NCBI GenBank assembly: GCA_900547225.1
Contig: URFW01000002.1
Location: forward strand, 62,001-126,000
DNA length: 64,000 nt
Origin: an uncultured Mycoplasmatota bacterium
GTDB taxonomy: Bacteria; Bacillota_I; Bacilli_A; RF39; UBA660
Direction: 5' to 3'
Shown here in pieces: positions 50,619 through 58,448 of this stretch (position 1 is its first letter; each line of letters opens with the position of its first letter). The translations under genes were made by a program, and so were the position numbers. Under the pieces are notes generated by a model. It was not told where the DNA came from. It ran no database searches and saw nothing but the letters and a program-made list of their open reading frames with translations.

Positions 50619-51218
50619 TTATGATACTTCGTTTCTGTTTTCAACAGCCATTTCAAGAGTTAAAGCATCTAAGTATTCCATATCTGCTCCCATAGGTACT
50701 CCTTGAGCTATTTGAGTTACCTTAACTCCAGAACCCTCTAACAGCTTTGTTATGTATAAAGACGTCGTATTGCCCTCTATTCCGGGCCTTAACGCCAAAA
50801 TTATTTCATTTATTTTTTCTTTTTTTATTCTTTCAATTAATTTACTAATTGATAAATCTTCAGGATTGATACCATCCATAGGTGATATCAAGCCACCCAA
50901 AACGTGATATTTACATCTAAAAACACCTAATTTTTCAAATATAAATACGTTTTTTTGACTTTCTACTACACAAATTATATCGTTTTGTCTACTTTCGTCA
51001 TCACAAATTAAACATTTGTTTGCTTCTGACATACATCCACAATTAGGACATGTTGTAATATTATTTTTGATATTTTCAATAAGATTACTAAATTCCTGTG
51101 TTTTTTCTTCATCTAAGTTTAGTAAAGAAAAAGCATATCTTTCAGCTGTCTTCGTGCCTACGCCTGGTAATAATTTAAAACAATCAATTAATTTTTGAAA
51201 ACTCTTTGGATAATTCAT
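50619..51218 (-). CDS. recR: Recombination protein RecR
   Basis: Works with RecO/RecF to load RecA on gapped DNA. The 199-residue product has the HhH region KLLPGVGTKTAERYAF, a C4 zinc finger (CPNCGCMSEANKCLICDD) and a Toprim domain with ICVVESQKN and LALRPGIEGNTTSLY. The ATG at 51218 follows AGGAGTAGG. It lies 16 bp after the YbaB gene, the conserved dnaX-ybaB-recR cluster. Confidence 0.96.
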   Translation of the reverse strand: MNYPKSFQKLIDCFKLLPGVGTKTAERYAFSLLNLDEEKTQEFSNLIENIKNNITTCPNCGCMSEANKCLICDDESRQNDIICVVESQKNVFIFEKLGVFRCKYHVLGGLISPMDGINPEDLSISKLIERIKKEKINEIILALRPGIEGNTTSLYITKLLEGSGVKVTQIAQGVPMGADMEYLDALTLEMAVENRNEVS

Positions 51219-51234
51219 TGTTACCTACTCCTGT

Positions 51235-51531
51235 TTATAGAAGTCCTCCTAAAGCTCCAGCTTGACTTCCTAATTTATCATTTAATTCTTTTTCTATTTG
51301 TTTCAAAGCATCATTTGTTGCTATTTTAATCATATCCTCTAATATTTCTAAATCGTCTTTTTCTAATTCATCAGATTTAATTTCAACAGATAATACCTCT
51401 CTTTTTCCATTCATTTTAACTTCCACTAATTCTGATTTTCCAGTAAAAGTCATTTCATCTATTTTTTTCTTGCTGTCCATTATATTTTTTTGCATTGATT
51501 GTGCTTGTTTCATTAAAGCTTGTAAATTCAT
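51235..51531 (-). CDS. YbaB/EbfC family nucleoid-associated protein
   Basis: Small dimeric DNA-binding protein of the YbaB/EbfC family. The 98-residue product has MNLQALMKQAQSMQKNI, the GKSELVEVKMNGKREVLSVE core and a Gly/Leu-rich C-terminus. Start at the ATG at 51531 behind GGAGG, just after the dnaX stop (51533). Invariably found between dnaX and recR. Confidence 0.94.
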   Translation of the reverse strand: MNLQALMKQAQSMQKNIMDSKKKIDEMTFTGKSELVEVKMNGKREVLSVEIKSDELEKDDLEILEDMIKIATNDALKQIEKELNDKLGSQAGALGGLL

Positions 51532-51532
51532 T

Positions 51533-53212
51533 TTAATTTTCCTCCATTTCAATTAATTCATTAAATTCTTCTACTAAGTTTTTATCATTTATTTTTTTTA
51601 ATTTATCTAGCACTTCAGACTCATCTATAATTTGTAATTCTCCATTTTTAGCTTTTTCTACAAATTCAGGTCTTACTTTTTTCCAATATTGTTCAGAAAT
51701 ATATACTATTTTATAATTTTGATCATATATTTCTTTTAATAATTCTTTACTATTATCATATTCTTTTTCTATTCTAGAAATACTTGACTCTAATGGTAAA
51801 GTTATTATTACTCCTTTTTTTGATGCTGCGACAGGAGTTGCATTAACTAACATACCCGCTACCATCTTATATTTTTCATTTATAAGATATTCATTAATAT
51901 TTGACCATAAATCTTTTATAAATGTTATATTTTGTTTAGTTGCATTCCTTAAAATATTATTTATTCTAACATTTTTTAATTCTTCTATAACACTATCCGT
52001 TTTGTTTTCTATTTTTAATGTTTCACGTGGAACATTAATATTTTCTGCTTTTATTTCATTTATTGATGTTTCACGTGGAACATTGGTATTTTCTACTTTT
52101 ATTTCATTTGTTGATGTTTCACGTGAAACATTGCTTTCTTTATTAAATATCTTATCGATCATTTGAATCATTTGTACTTCGAACGTTAATTCTTTTTGAT
52201 AACTATTTTTCACCTTAACCAATGTATCGGATAAATAATCTATTAAATCATACAAATCAGTATCAGACAATTTATCAAATATATTTTTATCTTCATCAAG
52301 TATTTTATCTGTATTAATTTTCTTCTTGTATAGTATGCCTTCTCTAATATAATTAATTATTTTTTCACAAATCAACGCAAAATCTTTTCCGTTTGACGAA
52401 TAATTAGATATTGAATCAAATATCACATTGTATTCTTTTTGCATAATATTTGATAAAAATGTTCTTATTTGTTTAATTGATATATTTCCAGACAATTCTT
52501 CTATGTCGTTTGCTGTTATATTATTATTACAAAATGCTGATGCTTGATCTAATAATCCAATAGCATCTCTCATTCCACCTTTAGAATTATTTATTATTTC
52601 TTCAATTGCACCATCATCTATGCTTATATTTTCTTTTGAAATAATATTTTCAAGGCATTGTTTCATTTTATCGTGCGATATACTTTTAAAATCAAATCTT
52701 TGACATCTAGAAATTATAGTAGCTGGAATTTTTTGTGGTTCTGTCGTAGCTAATATAAATATTATATATTCTGGTGGTTCTTCTAATGTTTTTAATAATG
52801 CGTTAAAGGCACCAATTGAAAGCATATGAACTTCATCAATTATATATACTTTATATTTTGACATAGATGGAACTAAGCTAACCTTATTTTTTATTTCTCT
52901 TATTTCATCCACACCATTATTTGATGCAGCATCTATTTCAATTATATCAGGGTTACTATTGTTATTAAATGATTTGCAATTTTCACATTCATTACAAGCA
53001 TCTCCATCTTTATTATTTAAACAGTTAATAGCTTTTGCAAACAATTTTGCACTACTCGTTTTACCAGTTCCTCTAGGCCCTGTAAACAAGTACGCATGAC
53101 TTAGTTTATCGTTTTTAATAACATTTTTTAATGTTTTTACTATTACATCTTGTCCATATACTAATTCAAACGTTTTAGGTCTATATTTTCTATATAATGT
53201 TTGATATGCCAT
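51533..53212 (-). CDS. dnaX: DNA polymerase III subunits gamma and tau, with parS-encoded repeat
   Basis: Clamp-loader ATPase and replisome organiser. The 559-residue product has Walker A GPRGTGKT (45-52), zinc cysteines C64, C73, C76, C79, DEVHMLSIGAFNALLKTLEE and the SRC motif SRCQRFDF. Between domain III and the tau C-terminus is an exact 16-residue repeat beginning NVSRETSTNE (361), NVPRETSINE (377) and NVPRETLK (393). The repeated NV[SP]RET is encoded by three parS sequences 48 bp apart, so this linker doubles as a ParB-binding region. The ATG at 53212 follows GAGGTGG. Confidence 0.95.
   Translation of the reverse strand: MAYQTLYRKYRPKTFELVYGQDVIVKTLKNVIKNDKLSHAYLFTGPRGTGKTSSAKLFAKAINCLNNKDGDACNECENCKSFNNNSNPDIIEIDAASNNGVDEIREIKNKVSLVPSMSKYKVYIIDEVHMLSIGAFNALLKTLEEPPEYIIFILATTEPQKIPATIISRCQRFDFKSISHDKMKQCLENIISKENISIDDGAIEEIINNSKGGMRDAIGLLDQASAFCNNNITANDIEELSGNISIKQIRTFLSNIMQKEYNVIFDSISNYSSNGKDFALICEKIINYIREGILYKKKINTDKILDEDKNIFDKLSDTDLYDLIDYLSDTLVKVKNSYQKELTFEVQMIQMIDKIFNKESNVSRETSTNEIKVENTNVPRETSINEIKAENINVPRETLKIENKTDSVIEELKNVRINNILRNATKQNITFIKDLWSNINEYLINEKYKMVAGMLVNATPVAASKKGVIITLPLESSISRIEKEYDNSKELLKEIYDQNYKIVYISEQYWKKVRPEFVEKAKNGELQIIDESEVLDKLKKINDKNLVEEFNELIEMEEN
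52019..52034. promoter_or_regulatory. parS: parS site 1 (ParB binding), within dnaX
   Basis: TGTTTCACGTGGAACA on the plus strand, which is the complement of the Bacillus parS form TGTTCCACGTGAAACA. It encodes NVPRET in dnaX. Confidence 0.85.
52067..52082. promoter_or_regulatory. parS: parS site 2, within dnaX
   Basis: TGTTTCACGTGGAACA, 48 bp from sites 1 and 3; encodes NVPRET in dnaX. Confidence 0.85.
52115..52130. promoter_or_regulatory. parS: parS site 3, perfect palindrome, within dnaX
   Basis: TGTTTCACGTGAAACA, the perfectly symmetric parS; encodes NVSRET in dnaX. Confidence 0.9.
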
Positions 53213-53262
53213 ACAACCACCTCTGTTATATATTATAACATTTTAAGTTATGTTTTTAAACT

Positions 53263-53294
53263 AAAAAAGCAATGTTTCACGTGGAACATTGCTT
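53263..53294 (-). terminator. Terminator of tadA built around a parS site
   Basis: AAGCAATGTT and AACATTGCTT arms flank the parS core and are followed by TTTTTT on the minus strand. The tadA stop codon begins at the hairpin edge. Confidence 0.75.
53273..53288. promoter_or_regulatory. parS: parS site 4, inside the tadA terminator
   Basis: TGTTTCACGTGGAACA in the dnaX-tadA gap; its flanks extend the palindrome into a terminator hairpin. Confidence 0.85.
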
Positions 53295-53703
53295 ATCTTT
53301 TACTTTTAAAAAACGATTGTAATAGTTCTAAAACCTCTTGACTAGATTCAGTTTCTTCATAAATATACTTTTCTTTGTCTTTTATTATTTCTTTATCTCT
53401 TTTAAGTAAATAATGTACTTTTTTTATTCTACTTAATTCTATTGCTGCAGTACACATCGCACAAGGTTCTAATGTTACATACATTTTGCAATTATTTAAT
53501 CTCCAGTTTTTTATTTTTTTAGATGCTTTTTTAATAGCTAAAATTTCTGCATGCATAGTTGCATCTCTATCTTTTTCAACTTTATTATATGCCTTGGAAA
53601 GTATCTTACCATCTTTTACTACAATTGCACCAACCGGCACTTCCCCTTTTTTGTAGGCTTTTTTGGCTAATTTTATTATTTCTTCATAATATTTTTCTTT
53701 CAT
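53293..53703 (-). CDS. tadA: tRNA-specific adenosine deaminase
   Basis: Deaminates A34 of tRNA-Arg(ACG) to inosine. The 136-residue product has the zinc site H51-A-E53 (DATMHAEILAI) and P80-C81-AM-C84 (TLEPCAMCTAA), and KKGEVPVGAIVVKDGK near the start. Start set at the ATG at 53703, where the TadA fold begins; the open frame extends to an ATG at 53736 that would add MFHVKH, but that hexapeptide is simply the parS sequence read through and AAAGG is too close to it. No clear ribosome-binding site precedes 53703, so the start remains uncertain. Confidence 0.92.
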   Translation of the reverse strand: MKEKYYEEIIKLAKKAYKKGEVPVGAIVVKDGKILSKAYNKVEKDRDATMHAEILAIKKASKKIKNWRLNNCKMYVTLEPCAMCTAAIELSRIKKVHYLLKRDKEIIKDKEKYIYEETESSQEVLELLQSFFKSKR

Positions 53704-53719
53704 ATGATATTTAATACTA

Positions 53720-53735
53720 TGTTTCACGTGAAACA
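53720..53735. promoter_or_regulatory. parS: parS site 5, perfect palindrome
   Basis: TGTTTCACGTGAAACA just upstream of tadA, first of three sites spaced exactly 45 bp. Confidence 0.9.
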
Positions 53736-53764
53736 TTGCCTTTCATTTTATTTTTATATACCTA

Positions 53765-53780
53765 TGTTTCACGTGGAACA
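53765..53780. promoter_or_regulatory. parS: parS site 6
   Basis: TGTTTCACGTGGAACA, 45 bp from sites 5 and 7, same orientation as the other asymmetric copies. Confidence 0.85.
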
Positions 53781-53809
53781 TTGCTTTTCATTTTATTTAT
53801 ATATATCTA

Positions 53810-53825
53810 TGTTTCACGTGGAACA
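53810..53825. promoter_or_regulatory. parS: parS site 7
   Basis: TGTTTCACGTGGAACA immediately downstream of the SRP RNA gene end. Confidence 0.85.
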
Positions 53826-53839
53826 TTATTTTGTGTAAA

Positions 53840-53917
53840 ATAAAAGCACACACAGAAAGAGGTTATTAAGGCTGCTATCTCTCGATCCTGACCTGGTTCT
53901 AACATTCCTGTTGTGCA
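53840..53917 (-). ncRNA. ffs: Signal recognition particle RNA, short (4.5S-like) form
   Basis: RNA of the SRP, which with Ffh targets nascent membrane proteins to FtsY and SecYEG. On the minus strand the conserved domain IV reads ACCAGGTCAGG, ATC-GAGA-GAT (GNRA tetraloop) and AGCAGCC, flanked by a closing stem GCACA with TGTGTGC and a T-rich end. The transcript is only about 71-78 nt, without the Alu domain found in the roughly 270-nt Bacillus RNA. The gyrA-ffs-tadA-dnaX order fits the Bacillus scr locus. Promoter at 53923-53951. Confidence 0.88.
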
Positions 53918-53922
53918 ATATT

Positions 53923-53951
53923 ATTTTATTATATTATTTGAATTTTAGCAA
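53923..53951 (-). promoter_or_regulatory. Promoter of the SRP RNA gene
   Basis: TTGCTA (53946-53951), 17 bp, TAAAAT (53923-53928) on the minus strand, about 7 bp before the predicted RNA start. Confidence 0.7.
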
Positions 53952-53981
53952 GTTTATTTTGATATTTATTTTATATACCTA

Positions 53982-53997
53982 TGTTTCACGTGGAACA
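53982..53997. promoter_or_regulatory. parS: parS site 8
   Basis: TGTTTCACGTGGAACA between the gyrA terminator and the SRP RNA promoter. Confidence 0.85.
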
Positions 53998-54002
53998 TCA
54001 AT

Positions 54003-54030
54003 AAAAAAGAGACTATTCACTAGCCTCTTT
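54003..54030 (-). terminator. Terminator of recF-gyrB-gyrA
   Basis: AAAGAGGCTA and TAGTCTCTTT arms (one G-U pair) with a short loop, followed by TTTTTT on the minus strand; it contains the gyrA stop codon. Confidence 0.8.
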
Positions 54031-56505
54031 TGTTTCTTTTTTTGATGTATCATTTGATGTTGTTTCATTTTCATTAGTGTTTTCTTCATCTTTTTCAACC
54101 ACTGATACAGTTGCAACTTTTTGACCTTCTCTTAAATTCATTAATCTAACACCCTGTGTTACTCTACTCATTCTTGATACTTTATCAGCTGAGATTCTAA
54201 TAACAATACCTTGGTCAGTAATAATCATTAAGTCTTTATCGTCAGTTACAGTCTTAAATGCTACTATTGTTCCATTTTTATCAGTAATATTTAATGTTTT
54301 AACACCTTTACTTCCACGGTGGGTTAATCTATATTCATTTACATCTGTTCTTTTTCCGTATCCTTTTTCAGTAACAACTAATATATCTTGACCTTCTTTA
54401 GCTATTTCTGAACCAACACAGAAGTAATCGTTAGATAATTCAATACCCTTAACACCACTTGCGGTTCTTCCCATAACTCTTATTTCGTTTTCGTTAAATC
54501 TTATCATTCTACCATTATTTGATGCTATTACTACATCATCATTACCATTAGTAAAGTGAACAGATAATACTTCATCGTTTTCTTTTAGAGTTATTGCTAT
54601 CTTACCATTTTTTCTAATATTTTCGAATTCGCTAACATCTGTACGTTTTATCAATCCGTTTTTTGTAGTAATTACTAAATATTTATTTTCTTCATCTCCA
54701 TTATCCAATAAGATATTATTTATTTTTTCATCTTTTTCTATTGGTAATAAATTAATTATTGGTAATCCTTTTGAATGTCTTGAAAATTCTGGTATTTCAT
54801 AACCTTTAATTCTATAAACTTTACCTTTATTAGTAAAGAATAACACATGATTATGAGTGGTTCCTGACTTAAGTATTTCAACAAAATCCTCATCATTTGT
54901 AGACATACCTTTAATTCCTACTCCACCTTTATTTTGAAGCTTATAAGTATCTGTTGGCATTCTCTTTATATATCCCTTATGAGTTAATGCAACAACTATA
55001 TCTTCAACAGGAATTAATGATTCATCTTCAATATAATCAATAGCTGTCATATCAATAGAAGTTTTTCTTTCATCACCAAATTTGTTTTTAACTTCAAGTA
55101 ATTCTTTTCTTACTACTGCTAAAACATTTGCATCACTTGATAATATTGTTTTTAATTCTTCGATTAATTTTAACAAATCTTGTAATTCTGCTTCGATTTT
55201 ACTTCTTTCTAATCCTGTTAATCTACGAAGTTTTAATTCTAGGATATTATCTGCTTGAACCTGTGAAAAACCAAATCTACCTATTAATTTTTCTTTAGCT
55301 ACTACATCACTTTCAGCTTCTTTAATAATTTTAATAACTTCATCAATATTATCTAAAGCTATTTTATAACCTTCTAATATATGAACCCTATTTTCTGCCT
55401 TTTTAAGATCAAATCTAGTTCTTCTTATTATAACTTCTTTTTGATAATCAATGTATTTTGAAATTATGTCTCTTAATCCTAGTGTTTTTGGAGTTCCATT
55501 GTCTAACATTAAGAAAATAATACCAAAGTTTGATTGAAAAGCAGTATGTTTATATAAATTATTTAATACAACTTGTGGATTTGCATCTTTCTTTAGTGTA
55601 ATTGTTATTTTTACACCATCTTTAAGGTCAGTATGATAATCAGATATACCATCTAAAACCTTATTGTGTACTAAATCTGCAACTTTATTTTTAAGTTCTT
55701 GAGTATTTACGCCATAAGGAACTTCATCAACAATTATATAATTACGACCATTTTTTTCTTCTATTCTTGCCTTACTTCTTATGGTAATTGAACCACGACC
55801 AGTTTCATATGCCTGTTTTATTCCTTTATTTCCAAGGATTACACCTCCAGTTGGAAAATCTGGACCTTTAATGTGTTGCATTAATCCTAATGTATCTATC
55901 TCAGGATTATCAATGTAAGCAACACAACCATCTATAACTTCTGATAAATTATGTGGTGGAATATTAGTTGCCATACCAACTGCTATACCCATTGTTCCGT
56001 TTACTAATATATTAGGAAATCTTGAAGGTAAAATGGCTGGTTCTTTTTCAGATTCATCAAAGTTTGAAATAAAATCTACCGTATCTTTATTGATATCCCT
56101 TAATAATTCTAGTGATATTTTTGATAACCTAGATTCTGTATAACGCATTGCTGCTGCTCCATATCCTTCTATGTTGCCAAAGTTTCCGTGTCCATCAACC
56201 AACATATAACGATATGAAAAGTCTTGAGCCATACGTACCATTGCTTCATATATTGAAGAATCACCATGTGGATGGTATTTACCCATTACATCACCGACGA
56301 TTCTCGCCGATTTTTTATGTGGTTTATCAGGTGTATATCCAGATTCGTACATAGAATATAATATTCTTCTATGAACAGGTTTTAAACCATCTCTTAAATC
56401 TGGTAGGGCACGTGATACTATTACACTCATTGAATATTCCAAGAATGATGTTTTTACTTCATCTACTATGTTATTATGTTCTAATCTATCTCTACTATGA
56501 TCCAT
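54013..56505 (-). CDS. gyrA: DNA gyrase subunit A
   Basis: DNA-cleaving subunit of the type II topoisomerase that introduces negative supercoils. The 830-residue product has the quinolone region GKYHPHGDSSIYEAMVRMAQ with Ser at positions 83 and 84 (the sensitive state), the catalytic Y122 in AAMRYTES, and C-terminal beta-propeller blades including a GyrA-box-like HRGSKGVK. The ATG at 56505 follows GGGGGTGA. It is cotranscribed with gyrB; the acidic and Asn/Thr-rich tail is disordered. Confidence 0.98.
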   Translation of the reverse strand: MDHSRDRLEHNNIVDEVKTSFLEYSMSVIVSRALPDLRDGLKPVHRRILYSMYESGYTPDKPHKKSARIVGDVMGKYHPHGDSSIYEAMVRMAQDFSYRYMLVDGHGNFGNIEGYGAAAMRYTESRLSKISLELLRDINKDTVDFISNFDESEKEPAILPSRFPNILVNGTMGIAVGMATNIPPHNLSEVIDGCVAYIDNPEIDTLGLMQHIKGPDFPTGGVILGNKGIKQAYETGRGSITIRSKARIEEKNGRNYIIVDEVPYGVNTQELKNKVADLVHNKVLDGISDYHTDLKDGVKITITLKKDANPQVVLNNLYKHTAFQSNFGIIFLMLDNGTPKTLGLRDIISKYIDYQKEVIIRRTRFDLKKAENRVHILEGYKIALDNIDEVIKIIKEAESDVVAKEKLIGRFGFSQVQADNILELKLRRLTGLERSKIEAELQDLLKLIEELKTILSSDANVLAVVRKELLEVKNKFGDERKTSIDMTAIDYIEDESLIPVEDIVVALTHKGYIKRMPTDTYKLQNKGGVGIKGMSTNDEDFVEILKSGTTHNHVLFFTNKGKVYRIKGYEIPEFSRHSKGLPIINLLPIEKDEKINNILLDNGDEENKYLVITTKNGLIKRTDVSEFENIRKNGKIAITLKENDEVLSVHFTNGNDDVVIASNNGRMIRFNENEIRVMGRTASGVKGIELSNDYFCVGSEIAKEGQDILVVTEKGYGKRTDVNEYRLTHRGSKGVKTLNITDKNGTIVAFKTVTDDKDLMIITDQGIVIRISADKVSRMSRVTQGVRLMNLREGQKVATVSVVEKDEENTNENETTSNDTSKKETKEASE

Positions 56506-56519
56506 TTTAATTCACCCCC

Positions 56520-58445
56520 TTAGACATCCAAGTTCTCTACGTATACAGCATTTTCTTCAATAAACTTACGTCTAGGCTCAACTTCTTCACCCATTAATTT
56601 ATTAAATACTTCATCTGCTGCCATAGCATCTTCAACAGTTATTTTTCTTAATACACGTGTATTTATATCCATTGTAGTTTCATTTAGTTCTTCAGCGTCC
56701 ATTTCGCCTAAACCTTTCATACGCATAATATCATACTTAGTATTTGGGTTTAAGGTTGCTAAATATGCATCTCTTTCCTCTGGATTTAACACATATTTAA
56801 TTGTTTTACCGTGTTTTATACAGAAAAGAGGTGGCTGAGCTGCATATACGTGTCCTGCTTCAACAATTGGTCTAAAAAATCTATAAAATAATGTTAATAA
56901 TAATACTCTAATATGAGAACCGTCAACATCGGCATCGGTCATTATTATTATTTTATCGTACCTTAGTTTGCTAAGATTAAAATCTTCACCAATACCAGTA
57001 CCAAAAGCAGTAATAATAGTTCTTATTTCCTCATTAGATAAAGCCCTATCTAATCTTGCTTTTTCAACGTTTAATATCTTACCTCTTAAAGGAAGGATTG
57101 CTTGTGTCATACTATTTCTACCCTTTATAGCACTTCCACCTGCTGAATCACCCTCGACTAAGAAGATTTCACATACAGATGGATCTTTATCTTTACAATC
57201 AACTAATTTTCCACCGAAGTTTATAACGTCTAGATCACCTTTACGACGAGTAAGTTCTCTTGCTTTTTTAGCAGCAACTCTAGCTCGTGCAGCAGTCATT
57301 GCTTTTTCCATAATTAATTTAGCTTCATCTGGATTTTCAAGTAAAAATCTTTCAAAACCTTCACTAAATACATCATCAGCTATTTTTCTTACTTCACTAT
57401 TACCTAATTTTGTTTTTGTTTGTCCTTCAAATTGTGGATCAGGATGCTTACAAGAAATAATCATCGTAAGTCCTTCTCTTACATCATCACCAGTAAGTGG
57501 TGCGTCATTTTCTTTTAAAAACTTATTTTTCTTTCCATAACTATTAATTATTCTTGTTAATGCTCTTTTAACACCATCTTCGTGAGTTCCACCTTCATGA
57601 GTGTTTATATTATTTGTAAACGAATAAATGTTCGATGTATATCCAGTATTATATTGCATTGCAACCTCTACTGAAATATTATCTTCTTCGCCTTCTAAAT
57701 GAACTATTTGCTCATGTATTGGTGTTTTTCCTTTATTTAAGAACTTAACGTACTCACTTATACCGCCTTCATAAACAAATATTTCTTTTCTTGGCTCTAT
57801 TTCTCTATCGTCTACTAAAATAATTCTTAATCCTTTATTTAGAAAAGCAAGTTCTCTTACTCTTTGTTTTAGGATCTCATAATCGTAAACAGTAGTTTCT
57901 TTAAATATCTCAGGATCTGCTTTAAAAGTTACGGTAGTACCTGTTCTATCTGGTGAGCATTCATCAATTACCTTAAGTGGTGCAACTGTATGACCACCAT
58001 TTTCAAATCTTATATAGTATACCTTACTATTTTGGTATACTTTTACTTCTACCCAGCTTGATAAAGCGTTAACAACTGATGCACCAACACCGTGAAGTCC
58101 TCCAGATACTTTATATCCACCGCCACCAAACTTACCACCTGCGTGAAGTACTGTATAAACTGTTTCAACAGTTGAAATACCTGTTTTTTTATGAATTCCA
58201 GTTGGTATACCACGTCCATCATCTTTTACGGTTATTGAGTTATCTTTATTTATAGTTATTTCTATATCATCACAATATCCTGCAAGTGATTCATCAATTG
58301 CATTATCAACTATTTCCCATACTAGATGGTGAAGTCCAACTGATGATGTTGAACCTATGTACATACCTGGCCTTTTTCTTACTGCTTCTAGTCCTTCTAG
58401 TACTTGTATATCCGAGGCATCATAATGTTCTTTATTTTCTTCCAT
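56520..58445 (-). CDS. gyrB: DNA gyrase subunit B
   Basis: ATPase subunit of gyrase. The 641-residue product has the GHKL ATP-binding motifs (EIVDNAIDESLAGYCDDIEI, VKDDGRGIP, GGLHGVGASVVNALS), the Toprim motif LVEGDSAGGSA with PLRGKILNVEKA and DADVDGSHI, and the C-terminal KGLGEMDAEELNETTMD. The ATG at 58445 follows AAGGAGG. It lies 3 bp after recF. Confidence 0.98.
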   Translation of the reverse strand: MEENKEHYDASDIQVLEGLEAVRKRPGMYIGSTSSVGLHHLVWEIVDNAIDESLAGYCDDIEITINKDNSITVKDDGRGIPTGIHKKTGISTVETVYTVLHAGGKFGGGGYKVSGGLHGVGASVVNALSSWVEVKVYQNSKVYYIRFENGGHTVAPLKVIDECSPDRTGTTVTFKADPEIFKETTVYDYEILKQRVRELAFLNKGLRIILVDDREIEPRKEIFVYEGGISEYVKFLNKGKTPIHEQIVHLEGEEDNISVEVAMQYNTGYTSNIYSFTNNINTHEGGTHEDGVKRALTRIINSYGKKNKFLKENDAPLTGDDVREGLTMIISCKHPDPQFEGQTKTKLGNSEVRKIADDVFSEGFERFLLENPDEAKLIMEKAMTAARARVAAKKARELTRRKGDLDVINFGGKLVDCKDKDPSVCEIFLVEGDSAGGSAIKGRNSMTQAILPLRGKILNVEKARLDRALSNEEIRTIITAFGTGIGEDFNLSKLRYDKIIIMTDADVDGSHIRVLLLTLFYRFFRPIVEAGHVYAAQPPLFCIKHGKTIKYVLNPEERDAYLATLNPNTKYDIMRMKGLGEMDAEELNETTMDINTRVLRKITVEDAMAADEVFNKLMGEEVEPRRKFIEENAVYVENLDV

Positions 58446-58448
58446 AAA

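Larger units (their letters stand above)
52019..52130 (-). repeat. 48-bp in-frame tandem repeat in dnaX, each copy with parS
   Basis: Three copies start exactly 48 bp apart (52019, 52067, 52115). Each encodes NV[SP]RET plus about ten linker residues, so reading frame and parS sequence are both preserved. Confidence 0.85.
53720..53836. repeat. 45-bp tandem repeats carrying parS
   Basis: Near-identical units (ctatgtttcacgtg, then aacattgc, ttttcattttat and an atata run) begin at 53718, 53763 and 53808; the third is cut short before the SRP RNA gene. A similar tatacctatg lead-in precedes site 8. Confidence 0.8.

Noticed and set aside
53704..53736. N-terminal extension MFHVKH of TadA
   Set aside because: It is the parS site read through in frame; no properly spaced ribosome-binding site, and the TadA fold begins at 53703.
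56968..57540. 190-codon plus-strand open frame opposite gyrB
   Set aside because: Shadow of gyrB: no ribosome-binding site, no family resemblance, and the antisense gene is certain.
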